Assembly (NCBI RefSeq): GCF_007753095.1
Contig: NZ_CP036348.1
Coordinates: 3,658,001-3,722,000, forward strand
Source: Rosistilla carotiformis
Lineage (GTDB): Bacteria; Planctomycetota; Planctomycetia; Pirellulales; Pirellulaceae
Direction: 5' to 3'
DNA length: 64,000 nt
The position numbers and the translations under genes are program-made. Below, piece after piece: positions 7,976-15,265 of the stretch. The notes below the pieces were generated by a model that had not been told where the DNA came from, searched no databases, and saw only the letters and a program-made list of their open reading frames with translations. Numbering within the stretch: position 1 is the stretch's first letter; the number at the start of each line of letters is the position of its first letter.

Positions 7976-8247
7976 ACGTTTTCTCTCTGAAGTTCGATAG
8001 TCGTAAACGGTCCTCATTCTTGCCGATTTTTCTCGGCCATTCCATCGCAGGTGCCCCGCCGCATGGTCTCGTTCCCAAAGTTGTTTTTGTCATTTAGAAA
8101 CGGTGTTTGGGCACCTTCAAGGGTCGGTGACGTTCGAAAGAACATCGAGGGTCGTCGTGAACGCCACTACACCGGCCTCAATCTGACCCCCGAGGCACGC
8201 ACCGACATCATCAACAGACGCCTTGGTGCATGATTGAATGGAAATTA
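7976..8247. other. Intergenic, one weak open frame
   Basis: This stretch separates the SUKH gene from the iteron-like region. A 60-codon plus-strand frame at 8051-8233 ends NLTPEARTDIINRRLGA. It has no clear ribosome site and no family I recognise, so it could be a gene fragment or chance. No other structure was found. Confidence 0.4.
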
Positions 8248-8453
8248 GGTCCAAGTAGGTCCATGCAGGGTCCAAGCAAAATCAGTTTTGCTTGGACCCT
8301 TTTTCATGCGTTTTTCCAGCGTTTTAAGCATGTTTTGCAGGTTGGGTCCAAGAGGTCCAAGCAAATCACTAATTCATATGGAAATTTGAAATTTGGTAAA
8401 TGCAAATATGGGAAAGGAAGCAGAAACGCCATTTTGCTTGGACCTCGTGGACC
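8248..8453. repeat. Iteron-like cluster of GGTCCAAG repeats
   Basis: GGTCCAAG occurs directly at 8248, 8269, 8345 and 8354, with GGTCCATG at 8258. It occurs inverted (CTTGGACC) at 8291 and 8437, and a TGGACC half-site lies at 8448. Between the two groups lies an A/T-rich stretch (about 8362-8420) with the direct repeat GAAATTTG/AAATTTGG. Closely spaced iterons next to an A/T-rich segment are the usual look of a plasmid-type replication origin, transfer origin or repressor-binding region. It lies directly upstream of ardC. Which of these it is cannot be decided from sequence. Confidence 0.6.
8268..8304 (+). terminator. Perfect 14-bp hairpin followed by T-run
   Basis: GGGTCCAAGCAAAA (8268-8281), loop TCAG, and its exact complement (8286-8299) are followed by TTTTT (8300-8304). 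It has terminator form, but both arms carry the GGTCCAAG iteron, so it may equally be a protein-binding or ssDNA hairpin of an origin. Confidence 0.5.
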
Positions 8454-8609
8454 CTCGGTTCTTTTTTGTTGATGTCGCTGGTGATGCCGTGGAAGAAGAG
8501 AGGGTGAAAGTAGACCGTTATTAACCAGTGATTCACGCCACCACTTCCCACTCAAACGATTACTAACACCCGCTTGCTCATCGTTATTTCAACCCACAAG
8601 GAGAAAACG

Positions 8610-9518
8610 ATGGCAAGCAAAACTGAACAACTGCGAAGCGAGATCACCGAACAGATTATTAACGCTTTGGAATCAGGAAATCTTCCCCCGTGGCGAAAGC
8701 CATGGAGTACGACCAACGCTGGTCCTCACCGCAATCTGGTTTCAGGGAAGCCTTACAGCGGCGTAAATCCGCTTGTCTTGGAACTCGCTTCACAGCGTCA
8801 TGGATTCACGTCATCAATTTGGGCGACGTTCAACCAATGGAAGCAAGCTGGCGGAAGCGTCAAAAAACGTCCCGACAATGTGAAGCCCGGCAAATGGGGA
8901 ACCACAATCTGCTTCACGGCTCCTGTCACGAAAAAGAAACGTGCCGATGACGGGACAGACAAGGAAGACAAATTTTGGATTCTGAAGAGCTACACGGTTT
9001 TCAGCTTGGATCAAGTTGAAGGTGACTTTGACCATCTTCGTCCACAACAGCCAGAACCGAACAAGCTGTTCGAAAACTTCGAAGCTGGCGATGAATTGAT
9101 CACCGCTACTGGTGCGAATATCCGAACCGGTAATCGTGCTTGTTACGTCCCCGATGGTGATTTCATCATGATGCCAACGAAGGAATCATTTCACTCACCG
9201 GCTGACTACTACGAAACGGCGTTTCATGAGTTGACGCACTGGACCGAACCAGAACATCGATTGAACTGGGACCGAAAAGGCGAAGGATACGCCGCTGGTG
9301 AGTTGATCGCCGAAATTTCCGCTTGTTATCTCGCTGCTGAATTGGGAATCCCAAACAGCGAACGAATGGACAAGTCGGGCGCTTACCTGAAAAGCTGGCT
9401 CAAAGCGTTGAAAGACGACAATCGAGCAATCTTTCGAGCTTGTTCGCAGGCCAGTAAGGCAAACGACTACTTGCTGTCGTTTGTGCGAACGCCTGAACCA
9501 GCGGAAGCAACCGCTTAA
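8610..9518 (+). CDS. ardC: ArdC-family antirestriction / ssDNA-binding zincin-like protein
   Basis: A 302-aa protein with the ArdC two-domain plan. The N-terminal ssDNA-binding domain (1-125) opens with IINALESGNLPPWRKPW and contains YSGVNPLVLELA and WATFNQW. The C-terminal metallopeptidase-like domain has HELTHWT (about 206-212) and a downstream glutamate in GELIAEISACYLAAELG. In conjugative plasmids ArdC protects the entering strand and its host from restriction. ATG 8610 is chosen for the AAGGAG site at 8598-8603; it lies 33 nt after a copy of the 13-bp repeat. It is the first gene after the iteron region, a leading-region position that fits early expression after transfer. Confidence 0.92.
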   Translation: MASKTEQLRSEITEQIINALESGNLPPWRKPWSTTNAGPHRNLVSGKPYSGVNPLVLELASQRHGFTSSIWATFNQWKQAGGSVKKRPDNVKPGKWGTTICFTAPVTKKKRADDGTDKEDKFWILKSYTVFSLDQVEGDFDHLRPQQPEPNKLFENFEAGDELITATGANIRTGNRACYVPDGDFIMMPTKESFHSPADYYETAFHELTHWTEPEHRLNWDRKGEGYAAGELIAEISACYLAAELGIPNSERMDKSGAYLKSWLKALKDDNRAIFRACSQASKANDYLLSFVRTPEPAEATA

Positions 9519-9533
9519 TCCAACTTTTGTAAT

Positions 9534-9560
9534 GGCAGGTGGAATCCGATTCCACCTGCC
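9534..9560 (+). terminator. Intrinsic terminator after ardC
   Basis: A perfect 12-bp stem GGCAGGTGGAAT / ATTCCACCTGCC with a CCG loop is followed by ATTTCTT. It lies 15 nt after the ardC stop, so ardC is a single-gene transcript unless read through. The next 13-bp repeat starts 9 nt later. Confidence 0.75.
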
Positions 9561-9799
9561 ATTTCTTCTAACACCCGCTTGTGGGTCGGTCCTGATCGGG
9601 ACAGCCACTCGGAACACCGTTGATGATCGCAAGACGACTCAGCTTCGGCACTTCAACGGGCAGCGTGAACCACCGCAATAACTCTGGCCAGTGAGCCGTG
9701 GAAATCTGCTGTCAACTGCGAAGCCCTGAAGTCAATGTTGATCATCTTCGGTGTCCCCGTTTGGTCTTTCTAAATTCCAAGTTTCCAAGATCGCAAATT

Positions 9800-10135
9800 A
9801 TGGCTGATGACAGATACCTTCCCGGATGCCCCAGCCGACGACGAGTCAAGGAAGTCCGTTCACATCTTTGGCGATACGGCGTTCGACCAAAGGGCGATGC
9901 GTGGCATTTGACTTGGGTTTGGGCCTGTGCAATTGCCAGTTCTTACTTTCACTTCCGATGGCCCATGCCGCATGAAATCGCCAGCCAGTACATGCTGCTT
10001 TTGCTCTGCGAGATGAAAGAGGGGCGAATGCTGAAACTTCCCTTTCGAGCAGATCAAGTCCAGCCAGACGAAATTCAATCTCTGCTGAAGACTGAACCAT
10101 TTGTCATTCCACAGGTCACGTCGAGCGAAAACTAA
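9800..10135 (+). CDS. Unknown small island protein (111 aa)
   Basis: No family recognised. The N-terminus is basic (CPSRRRVKEVRSHLWRYG), the centre hydrophobic and aromatic (WHLTWVWACAIASSYFHF) and the C-terminus acidic. ATG 9800 is preferred over 9698 because the upstream part looks non-coding, although no good ribosome site is visible for either. The stop TAA is the first three bases of a 13-bp repeat. The 218-nt gap before it is unusual for this island. It contains a minus-strand frame (RWFTLPVEVPKLSRLAIING) that could be a leucine-rich scrap. Confidence 0.5.
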   Translation: MADDRYLPGCPSRRRVKEVRSHLWRYGVRPKGDAWHLTWVWACAIASSYFHFRWPMPHEIASQYMLLLLCEMKEGRMLKLPFRADQVQPDEIQSLLKTEPFVIPQVTSSEN

Positions 10136-10186
10136 CACCCGCTTGTAAGCCAGTTAATCAATCACTTTCACACAGGAACCACACAA

Positions 10187-10303
10187 ATGAACAACACAAT
10201 CAAAAGCCTCATCGCAAAGGTTTGGAATAAAGAAAACGCCGACTTCAAGGATCTCGAAATCGCCGTCACTTCAGTCGGTTTTGCAGATGAAGTTGCCGCT
10301 TAG
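10187..10303 (+). CDS. Small island protein (38 aa)
   Basis: A short frame beginning MNNTIKSLIAKVWNKENADF and ending DEVAA. It has an ACAGGA ribosome site 9 nt upstream and the standard 41-nt distance from a 13-bp repeat, the same layout as its larger neighbours. That layout is the main reason to believe it. A GGGGC/GCCCC hairpin with a following TTTT lies about 20 nt after the stop. No function can be assigned. Confidence 0.6.
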   Translation: MNNTIKSLIAKVWNKENADFKDLEIAVTSVGFADEVAA

Positions 10304-10412
10304 TTGTTGTGTGTGGCGATGGGGCATGGAGGCCCCGTTTTCATTCCAACTTTTGTAATAACACCCGCTTGTAAGGCATCACTCAATCCAACTTTTGTAA
10401 CGGAGTCAAACG

Positions 10413-10694
10413 ATGCCACAAGCACCAATGATCACCAACGATGAACGGGAGCAACTCCAACCACTGCTATCGCTCATCCGAGATCCCGACCAGCTTTCCG
10501 CCCGCACCACGTCCGGTGAATTCTTCGACTGTTCGGACCATGCCCTGATGGCCTTCCAAATTTGGCGACGGATGGGAAGGAAAAACAAAGCCACCGGGGC
10601 TGCATGGCGGCGACTAATGCAAAGTGATTGCCCCACCGTAGATGTGATGGCTCTGGTTGCATTCCATGTCTTCCACGAGATGGGCAACGAGTAA
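10413..10694 (+). CDS. Unknown small island protein (93 aa)
   Basis: A helical protein with conserved-looking segments LLSLIRDPDQLSARTTSGEF and ALMAFQIWRRMGR. No family recognised. ATG 10413 has CGGAG upstream and lies 41 nt after a 13-bp repeat; its stop TAA (10692-10694) is the beginning of the next repeat. The RuvB-like gene follows 41 nt later, so the two are probably co-transcribed. Confidence 0.65.
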   Translation: MPQAPMITNDEREQLQPLLSLIRDPDQLSARTTSGEFFDCSDHALMAFQIWRRMGRKNKATGAAWRRLMQSDCPTVDVMALVAFHVFHEMGNE

Positions 10695-10735
10695 CACCCG
10701 CTTGTCATTCAAATCAACCACCACGGAGTAATGAC

Positions 10736-11683
10736 GTGAAAGAGACAGAACCGATCATCACCAGCCTCAGTCAAGTTGTGGGGCAAAGCCGAGCCGTTCG
10801 AGTTCTGCAAACGGCACTCGATGCCTATTGGCATGAACGAAGCAAGCATGGCGAAGAGAACGTCTCTTTCCCACACCTTTTGATGTGCGGCCCCGGTGGC
10901 ACAGGCAAAACGATGCTGAGCGAATTGGTCGCTCGGGAGCTTTGCACTGAAGTTCACGTTGAACTCGCTCAGAACATCAGCAACATCGGGCAAATGCAAG
11001 GGCTGCTGATGATGCTCGACACGCCGGGCCAAATCTTGTTCTTGGACGAAATACATCAACTGAACGAGTCCGTTCAAGTTTGTCTCTACCGAGCTTTGGA
11101 AGAACGAAAACTGTTCCTCGGTGGCAACAAAAAGCCAGTGACTCTGCCACCGTTCACGCTGATCGGTGCCACCACGCATGAATACATGCTCACGACAAGT
11201 TCGAGAGATCGGTTTCAAATTTTGATCCGTCTTTCCCACTACGACACCGATGAAATGAGCGTGTTGATCGAACAACGAGCCAAGCGACTTGGTTGGGGCA
11301 TCGATCCAAACTCAGTCCGTGAACTCGCCAAGCGAAGCCGTGGCGTCCCCAGACTTGCCGTTCGGATGCTGGAGGCAGCCAAACGATCCTGTTCCGCTGG
11401 TGGATGTGATTTCATCGAAACCAGTCACGTTGATGAAATGCTGGAGATGGAAGGCATTGATGCCCTCGGATTCGATCCGGTGGAGCAAAGCTATCTTCAC
11501 CTGCTGAAGCAACATCAGGGAGCAGTGAGGCTCAACGTACTGGCCACGCATCTTGGATTGCCTCGGCAGTCCATTGAAATGTTCGAAAGCGATTTCATTC
11601 GTTTGGGACTGATTACCAAGAACGAAAAGGGACGCTGTTTAACACCCGCTGGACACGAGCATGTGAAAGCCAGCAACGGCTGA
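10736..11683 (+). CDS. RuvB-like AAA+ branch-migration ATPase
   Basis: A 315-aa AAA+ protein with RuvB architecture: GQSRAVRVLQTAL at the N-terminus, Walker A GPGGTGKT (about 52-59), Walker B LFLDEIHQL (about 102-110), sensor-1 GATTHEYML, an arginine-finger region SSRDRF, and a winged-helix C-terminus ending CLTPAGHEHV. It is slightly shorter than housekeeping RuvB (about 335-350 aa). The start is GTG 10736 (GGAG 7 nt upstream); the ATG at 10731 meets an immediate stop. RuvB moves Holliday junctions; a copy on an element next to a tyrosine recombinase may act in its recombination or replication. No RuvA or RuvC is nearby. Confidence 0.82.
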   Translation: MKETEPIITSLSQVVGQSRAVRVLQTALDAYWHERSKHGEENVSFPHLLMCGPGGTGKTMLSELVARELCTEVHVELAQNISNIGQMQGLLMMLDTPGQILFLDEIHQLNESVQVCLYRALEERKLFLGGNKKPVTLPPFTLIGATTHEYMLTTSSRDRFQILIRLSHYDTDEMSVLIEQRAKRLGWGIDPNSVRELAKRSRGVPRLAVRMLEAAKRSCSAGGCDFIETSHVDEMLEMEGIDALGFDPVEQSYLHLLKQHQGAVRLNVLATHLGLPRQSIEMFESDFIRLGLITKNEKGRCLTPAGHEHVKASNG

Positions 11684-11729
11684 TTTTTTTTGTGCTTCCA
11701 CTGTCCGATTCCCGCAAGGTAACTGAACG

Positions 11730-12188
11730 ATGACCGTAAACACGATGAATGAAAACAAGGCCAAAGCTGCAATAACAGTGAGCCGACAATGTTCACTTCT
11801 GAAGATGAGTCGCAGCCAGTTTTATTGGCACGTCAAACGAGGGACGTTCCACGCTCCGCTTCGATTGCCCAATGGACGACCGTATTTCAACGCCAGTCAG
11901 GTTGAAGACAACTTGAAAGCGAGGGAGCTTGGCATCGGCGTCAACGGTGAGTACGTCCTGTTTTATGAACGATCCGAAACTCCGACGAAGCCGAAGGTAA
12001 CACCCGCTTCCAAGGCAGATCACACGGGGCTGCTGGAGAGCCTTCACGCCCTTGGCCTCAGCGGCCTGACGACCAAGCAAGTCGGCGAAGCGGTTGATGC
12101 TTGTTACCCGAAGGGCACCAATAGCGAGGGCGAAAACGACGTTCTCCGAACAGTTTTCCGACATTTGAAGCGTTCGGGAATTGGTTGA
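11730..12188 (+). CDS. HTH DNA-binding protein upstream of the integrase, possible excisionase
   Basis: A 152-aa protein. Residues 25-65 (CSLLKMSRSQFYWHVKRGTF, then PNGRPYFNASQVEDNL) form an excisionase/AlpA-like HTH with wing. The C-terminal part (LGLSGLTTKQVGEAVDACY) looks like a second small helical domain. ATG 11730 has AAGGT upstream. It lies directly before the integrase gene, the usual position of a recombination directionality factor, so that role is the leading inference. A 13-bp repeat-like string at 11998 (last base differs) is inside the coding sequence. Confidence 0.7.
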   Translation: MTVNTMNENKAKAAITVSRQCSLLKMSRSQFYWHVKRGTFHAPLRLPNGRPYFNASQVEDNLKARELGIGVNGEYVLFYERSETPTKPKVTPASKADHTGLLESLHALGLSGLTTKQVGEAVDACYPKGTNSEGENDVLRTVFRHLKRSGIG

Positions 12189-12252
12189 TTCGTGTTTCGC
12201 AACTACCCGGTGACTGTTTGGGATGCCGCCGAAGTCCAAGTGGTATCCGTCA

Positions 12253-12284
12253 ACTTCCGCAAGTTGTCTGGCGGAAGTGCGTTT
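12253..12284 (+). terminator. Stem-loop between HTH and integrase genes
   Basis: ACTTCCGC (12253-12260) pairs with GCGGAAGT (12271-12278) across a 10-nt loop and is followed by GCGTTTT. It may terminate the HTH transcript. The alternative is an integrase or excisionase arm site. Confidence 0.45.
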
Positions 12285-12322
12285 TAGAACTGTTCGATTT
12301 ACCAACGAAAGCTGTACGAAAG

Positions 12323-13249
12323 ATGAACGATAACCAGTCCGAGAAGTGTTCGGAATTAGGCACGACAACTCATATTATCTTGCGTTCGTCTGATTCGACG
12401 ACGGGTCAGATCATCGAACAAGCCGACAACGATGACCAACTGATAGAACTGTGGCTCCACGGTCGGCCCAAGAACACCCAACGTGGCTACCGCAAAGAAG
12501 TGGATCGATTCAGTGACAATGTGAACAAGCAACTCCGTTCGGTGAAGCTGATTGACCTTCAAGCGTTTGCGGACCACCTTGGGCAATCATTGAAACCGTC
12601 ATCGGTCCATCGTGCCATCAGCGCCGTAAAAAGCTTGCTCGCATTTGGACACCGACTGGGCTATCTCCAATTCGACGTTGGACGAGCCTTGAAATTGCAA
12701 GGCTTCAGAGATGAGTTATCCGAGCGAATCATTAGCGAAACGGAAGTTCTCCGAATCATCTCTTTGGAACCCAATCCACGAAATCGAGCAATCCTGCTGA
12801 CATTCTACGCTGGCGGATTCCGAGTTTCTGAAATCTGTGCCATGAAGTGGCGACACTTGCAAAAGCGAGACTCGACTGGGCAAATCACAGTGTTCGCCAA
12901 GCGTGACAAGACAAGATCCGTTTTGATGCCAAAATCCGTTTGGGAAGCGCTAACATCGCTGCGTGGTGATTCGCCACTCGATGCGCCCGTGTTTCGTAGT
13001 CGGAAGAAAGGTCATCTTTGCGAATCAGCCGTCTGGCGAGTTGTAAAAAAGGCGACCAAGCGTGCGGGGATTCCCAAGGACGTTTCGTGTCACTGGTTTC
13101 GGCATTGCCACGGTTCACATGCACTCGATAGAGGCGCTCCGATCCACTTGGTTCAAGCCACATTGGGTCACAGTTCGATTGCGACAACCGGTCGCTATCT
13201 TCATGCTCGGCCAACAGATTCCAGTGGTAACTACTTGCCTCTCGGCTAA
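12323..13249 (+). CDS. Tyrosine recombinase (XerC/D-like integrase)
   Basis: A 308-aa phage-integrase-family protein. The N-terminal SAM-like domain (40-115) includes NTQRGYRKEVDRF and KPSSVHRAISAVKSLLAFG. The catalytic domain keeps the full set: Arg in GGFRVSEI (about 166), Lys in KRDKTRSV (about 195), H-x-x-R in HWFRHCHGSHAL (about 256-259), His in LGHSS (about 282) and the nucleophile Tyr in TGRYLH (about 291). ATG 12323 is used because residues before it are not integrase-like. The integron-integrase extra domain is not apparent. It should drive excision and integration of the island, probably at the ssrA-like end near 19,650. Its stop codon opens a 13-bp repeat. Confidence 0.9.
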   Translation: MNDNQSEKCSELGTTTHIILRSSDSTTGQIIEQADNDDQLIELWLHGRPKNTQRGYRKEVDRFSDNVNKQLRSVKLIDLQAFADHLGQSLKPSSVHRAISAVKSLLAFGHRLGYLQFDVGRALKLQGFRDELSERIISETEVLRIISLEPNPRNRAILLTFYAGGFRVSEICAMKWRHLQKRDSTGQITVFAKRDKTRSVLMPKSVWEALTSLRGDSPLDAPVFRSRKKGHLCESAVWRVVKKATKRAGIPKDVSCHWFRHCHGSHALDRGAPIHLVQATLGHSSIATTGRYLHARPTDSSGNYLPLG

Positions 13250-13258
13250 CACCCGCTT

Positions 13259-13293
13259 GATCTCCAGAACAATTTAATCCCTTTCTGGAGATC
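13259..13293 (+). promoter_or_regulatory. Leader hairpin that sequesters the ribosome site
   Basis: GATCTCCAGA (13259-13268) is the exact complement of TCTGGAGATC (13284-13293), with a 15-nt loop. The downstream arm contains the GGAG ribosome site of the gene at 13297, so the folded mRNA would hide it. The upstream arm begins at the last base of a 13-bp repeat. Confidence 0.6.
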
Positions 13294-13296
13294 ACG

Positions 13297-13605
13297 ATGA
13301 ACCAAACGACTTCCATTGCTGACAGCAATAATCCAGCCGTCAAATCTGCTGCTCAAGATGCGAATGCCGTTCAAGATGCGGTTAACTTAATCGCAATTGT
13401 TGGCTGCTTCCATCGTCATCTGATGGCTCTTCGTCAAAGTGGCTTGAATGGCGATGATCTCAACAATCATCCGGTCTCGCTTGCCTTTATCAGCAAGCTG
13501 AACAGCTTGTGCCGGATGACCACCGAACGAGAGATGGCGGCATTCTCAGCCATCGACAAGCTTTCTGAAGGTGAGTCCGTCGAATACGAAGTCATCGCCC
13601 TTTGA
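13297..13605 (+). CDS. Unknown small island protein (102 aa)
   Basis: An acidic helical protein with a central CFHRHLMALRQSGLNGDDL segment and an acidic C-terminus (KLSEGESVEYEVIAL). No family recognised. ATG 13297 follows GGAG with good spacing, and the repeat-to-start distance of 37 nt matches the island pattern. It ends in TGA that forms the start of a variant 13-bp repeat (TGACACCTGCTTG), so the repeat tolerates another stop codon at its first triplet. Confidence 0.65.
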   Translation: MNQTTSIADSNNPAVKSAAQDANAVQDAVNLIAIVGCFHRHLMALRQSGLNGDDLNNHPVSLAFISKLNSLCRMTTEREMAAFSAIDKLSEGESVEYEVIAL

Positions 13606-13942
13606 CACCTGCTTGTTTTGCATCAACAGCAATACGACTTTTGCAATGGACACAAAAAACCATCGGCACCCCAGAGGATGCCGATGGCCACAACACCTGC
13701 TGCTCGGAGATCGTTAGCAGACGATCACAGCAGGTAACTGGAAGTTTAAGCAGGCTGCCTGCCTCGGTCAATTATTTTTTGTTGGTCCCAAGAGGGAGCC
13801 GAAATCCCTTTCTCATGCCGCTATCACGGCGATAGCCGTCCCCCGAAGCAGGAGTTCTTCCCACCGAGTTTGAACACGTTGATGTGGAGTAACACCCGCT
13901 TGATCGGCATCAAACAAAATCACTCAAAAGGGAGACCGAAGA
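13606..13942. other. Gene-free stretch with several hairpins, possible structured RNA
   Basis: No convincing gene is present. Structures seen: a 9-bp stem at 13660-13687 that reads as a terminator on the minus strand; GATCGT/ACGATC around 13708-13727; GCAGGCTGCCTGC near 13750; and CTATC-CGG-GATAG near 13820. A 13-bp repeat at 13890 precedes the next gene. The density of self-complementary sequence in an otherwise compact island suggests an RNA element on one or both strands. Confidence 0.45.
13654..13687 (-). terminator. Minus-strand terminator-like hairpin
   Basis: CCATCGGCA (13660-13668) pairs with TGCCGATGG (13679-13687). On the plus strand it is preceded by AAAAAA, which becomes a T-run after the stem on the minus strand. 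No minus-strand gene lies between it and 14,393, so it would end an unannotated transcript that starts somewhere in 13,690-13,940 or beyond. Confidence 0.5.
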
Positions 13943-14368
13943 ATGGGCTGGCTTTTCAGGCAAGACATCACCCGTAAGGAACTGATCGCTGAACGAACCG
14001 AGTCGTGGGAGCGACAATCGGACGAGACAATCGTTCAAAGCGAATGTTTGGCAAAGTGTTTTCGTGGCGGCGGATTCAGCGGCGTATTGTGGGCCGTCTG
14101 GGAGCGTCGATTCATCAAGAATGGCGAAGATACCGAACCAAGGCAACGCTGGATCACTTGCGACTTAATTCAATATCGCCGTGATTCTGGATGGGGTTAC
14201 AAAGACATGGACGAATCAATGGGACCGTACTATTACTCCTGCCCTTTGAAGTATCTGAACATGGTTCCCATTGACGAATACGGCGGCAATGCAGAATGGC
14301 GTTCTGAAGTGATCAATCACCACGAACGCCAACGTGAAAAGCGAAGATCACAGGCGATTAGTGTCTGA
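13943..14368 (+). CDS. DUF6927-family protein
   Basis: A 141-aa protein with the family opening MGWLFRQDITRKELI, a central LWAVWERRF, then the diagnostic DSGWGYKDMDESMGPYYYSC and CPLKYLNMVP, and a C-terminal NAEWR. Proteins of this family are common passengers of plasmids and integrative elements; their function is unknown. It starts 40 nt after a 13-bp repeat, with GGGAG before ATG 13943. A further variant repeat (AGACACCCGCTTA) lies 10 nt after its stop, between it and the convergent HTH genes. Confidence 0.8.
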   Translation: MGWLFRQDITRKELIAERTESWERQSDETIVQSECLAKCFRGGGFSGVLWAVWERRFIKNGEDTEPRQRWITCDLIQYRRDSGWGYKDMDESMGPYYYSCPLKYLNMVPIDEYGGNAEWRSEVINHHERQREKRRSQAISV

Positions 14369-14392
14369 ACTGATGGACAGACACCCGCTTAA

Positions 14393-14707
14393 TTACTGCC
14401 ACCATCGACCCCAGCGATAGGCTGGACACCATCCACTGCTTCCTCTTGCCTCGATCCATTCTGTTCTTCTTGGGCAGCCAGCCTCGGTCCATTCGAGCAA
14501 TCCGAACACACTCCAACGTGCGGTCTTCCCAAGGCCGAGGTGAAGAGGAAGCGGGATGCGGTCTGAATAGACAAGCTGTTGAACCACTGGCTTTGGAAGC
14601 TGGATGAACCGTGCCATCTCTTCCGTTGTCAGGAGCAGCTTGCCGCATTCTCGAAGATAGCCAACGTCCGGTTTAATATGGTGGCGTATCTGCTGGCGGG
14701 ACATCAT
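14393..14707 (-). CDS. AlpA-like HTH protein, distal gene of a coupled pair
   Basis: A 104-aa minus-strand protein. The HTH is LLTTEEMARFIQLPKPVVQQL, followed by the wing ending GLLEWTEAGCPRRTEW, the usual AlpA/HTH_17 closing motif (x-x-EWxxAGCP). ATG 14707 overlaps the upstream gene's TGA as ATGA, so translation is coupled. The C-terminus is rich in W and G (SGWCPAYRWGRWW) and unusual. Tandem AlpA-like regulators of this sort control excision or transfer functions in mobile elements; the target here is unknown. Confidence 0.72.
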   Translation of the reverse strand: MMSRQQIRHHIKPDVGYLRECGKLLLTTEEMARFIQLPKPVVQQLVYSDRIPLPLHLGLGKTARWSVFGLLEWTEAGCPRRTEWIEARGSSGWCPAYRWGRWWQ

Positions 14708-15183
14708 CGTCCTCCTTTCTTCGTTCGAGTATTCATCCCACGGCCTTCGGAATAGTTCCAATGTCGTTGTGGAGGGCAATCCGCCTCGACCCATTCGATA
14801 ATTTCACGAAGCCGCCACTGAACTTTGTTGCCGAGTCGTATCGGGTTGGGCATCGCCTTCTCGTCAACAAGACGAGACAAGGTGCGGGGAGAAATATTGA
14901 GAAGTGACGAAACTTCCTTATTTCCAATCAACAGGCTTCCATCGTCAGGGAGCTTGCCGAGCAAATACGCATCCCTAAGTTCAACTGCCTTTGCCTTTTC
15001 TGAATTGGAAACAATCGTTCCTCTCGTAGCATGCTCTGCTGACAACGGTTCAGATTTCGCAGCCTTCGTCCTTTCCAGAACTCGGGCAATGGAATCATCA
15101 AGAATCCTTGGGGCAACTTCAACTACTTCCTGAAGAGCTACAAGCAAGCGTGAGATCGCTTGCGAAATATCAGCGTCTTTCAT
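14704..15183 (-). CDS. AlpA-like HTH protein with N-terminal helical extension
   Basis: A 159-aa protein. Residues 1-60 are helical (ISQAISRLLVALQEVVEVAP) and may dimerise. The C-terminal HTH (GNKEVSSLLNISPRTLSRL) is followed by VQWRLREIIEWVEADCPP, the AlpA wing. ATG 15183 has GAGG 6-9 nt upstream; starts further upstream lack a ribosome site. It overlaps the second HTH gene by ATGA. Its promoter must lie within 15,184-15,265, shared with the divergent gene and containing a variant 13-bp repeat (TGACACCCGCTTG, 15214) which could be a regulatory site for both. Confidence 0.75.
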   Translation of the reverse strand: MKDADISQAISRLLVALQEVVEVAPRILDDSIARVLERTKAAKSEPLSAEHATRGTIVSNSEKAKAVELRDAYLLGKLPDDGSLLIGNKEVSSLLNISPRTLSRLVDEKAMPNPIRLGNKVQWRLREIIEWVEADCPPQRHWNYSEGRGMNTRTKKGGR

Positions 15184-15265
15184 GATCAACCTCACTGAAT
15201 AAAAAGATAACTGTGACACCCGCTTGTAGTTCGTTGTTTCAAACGAATTCACAACGAGGTTCCAA

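Larger units (their letters stand above)
9517..10400 (+). repeat. Three copies of a 16-bp repeat A(A/T)TCCAACTTTTGTAA
   Basis: Copies lie at 9517-9532 (overlapping the ardC stop codon), 10343-10358 (abutting a 13-bp repeat at 10359) and 10385-10400 (14 bp after that repeat, just before the ribosome site of the next gene). It is a second short plus-strand repeat of the same island, with no assigned role. Confidence 0.8.

Noticed and set aside
13602-13835. 77-codon frame beginning inside a variant repeat
   Set aside because: The composition is not protein-like, it has no ribosome site and it overlaps several hairpins.
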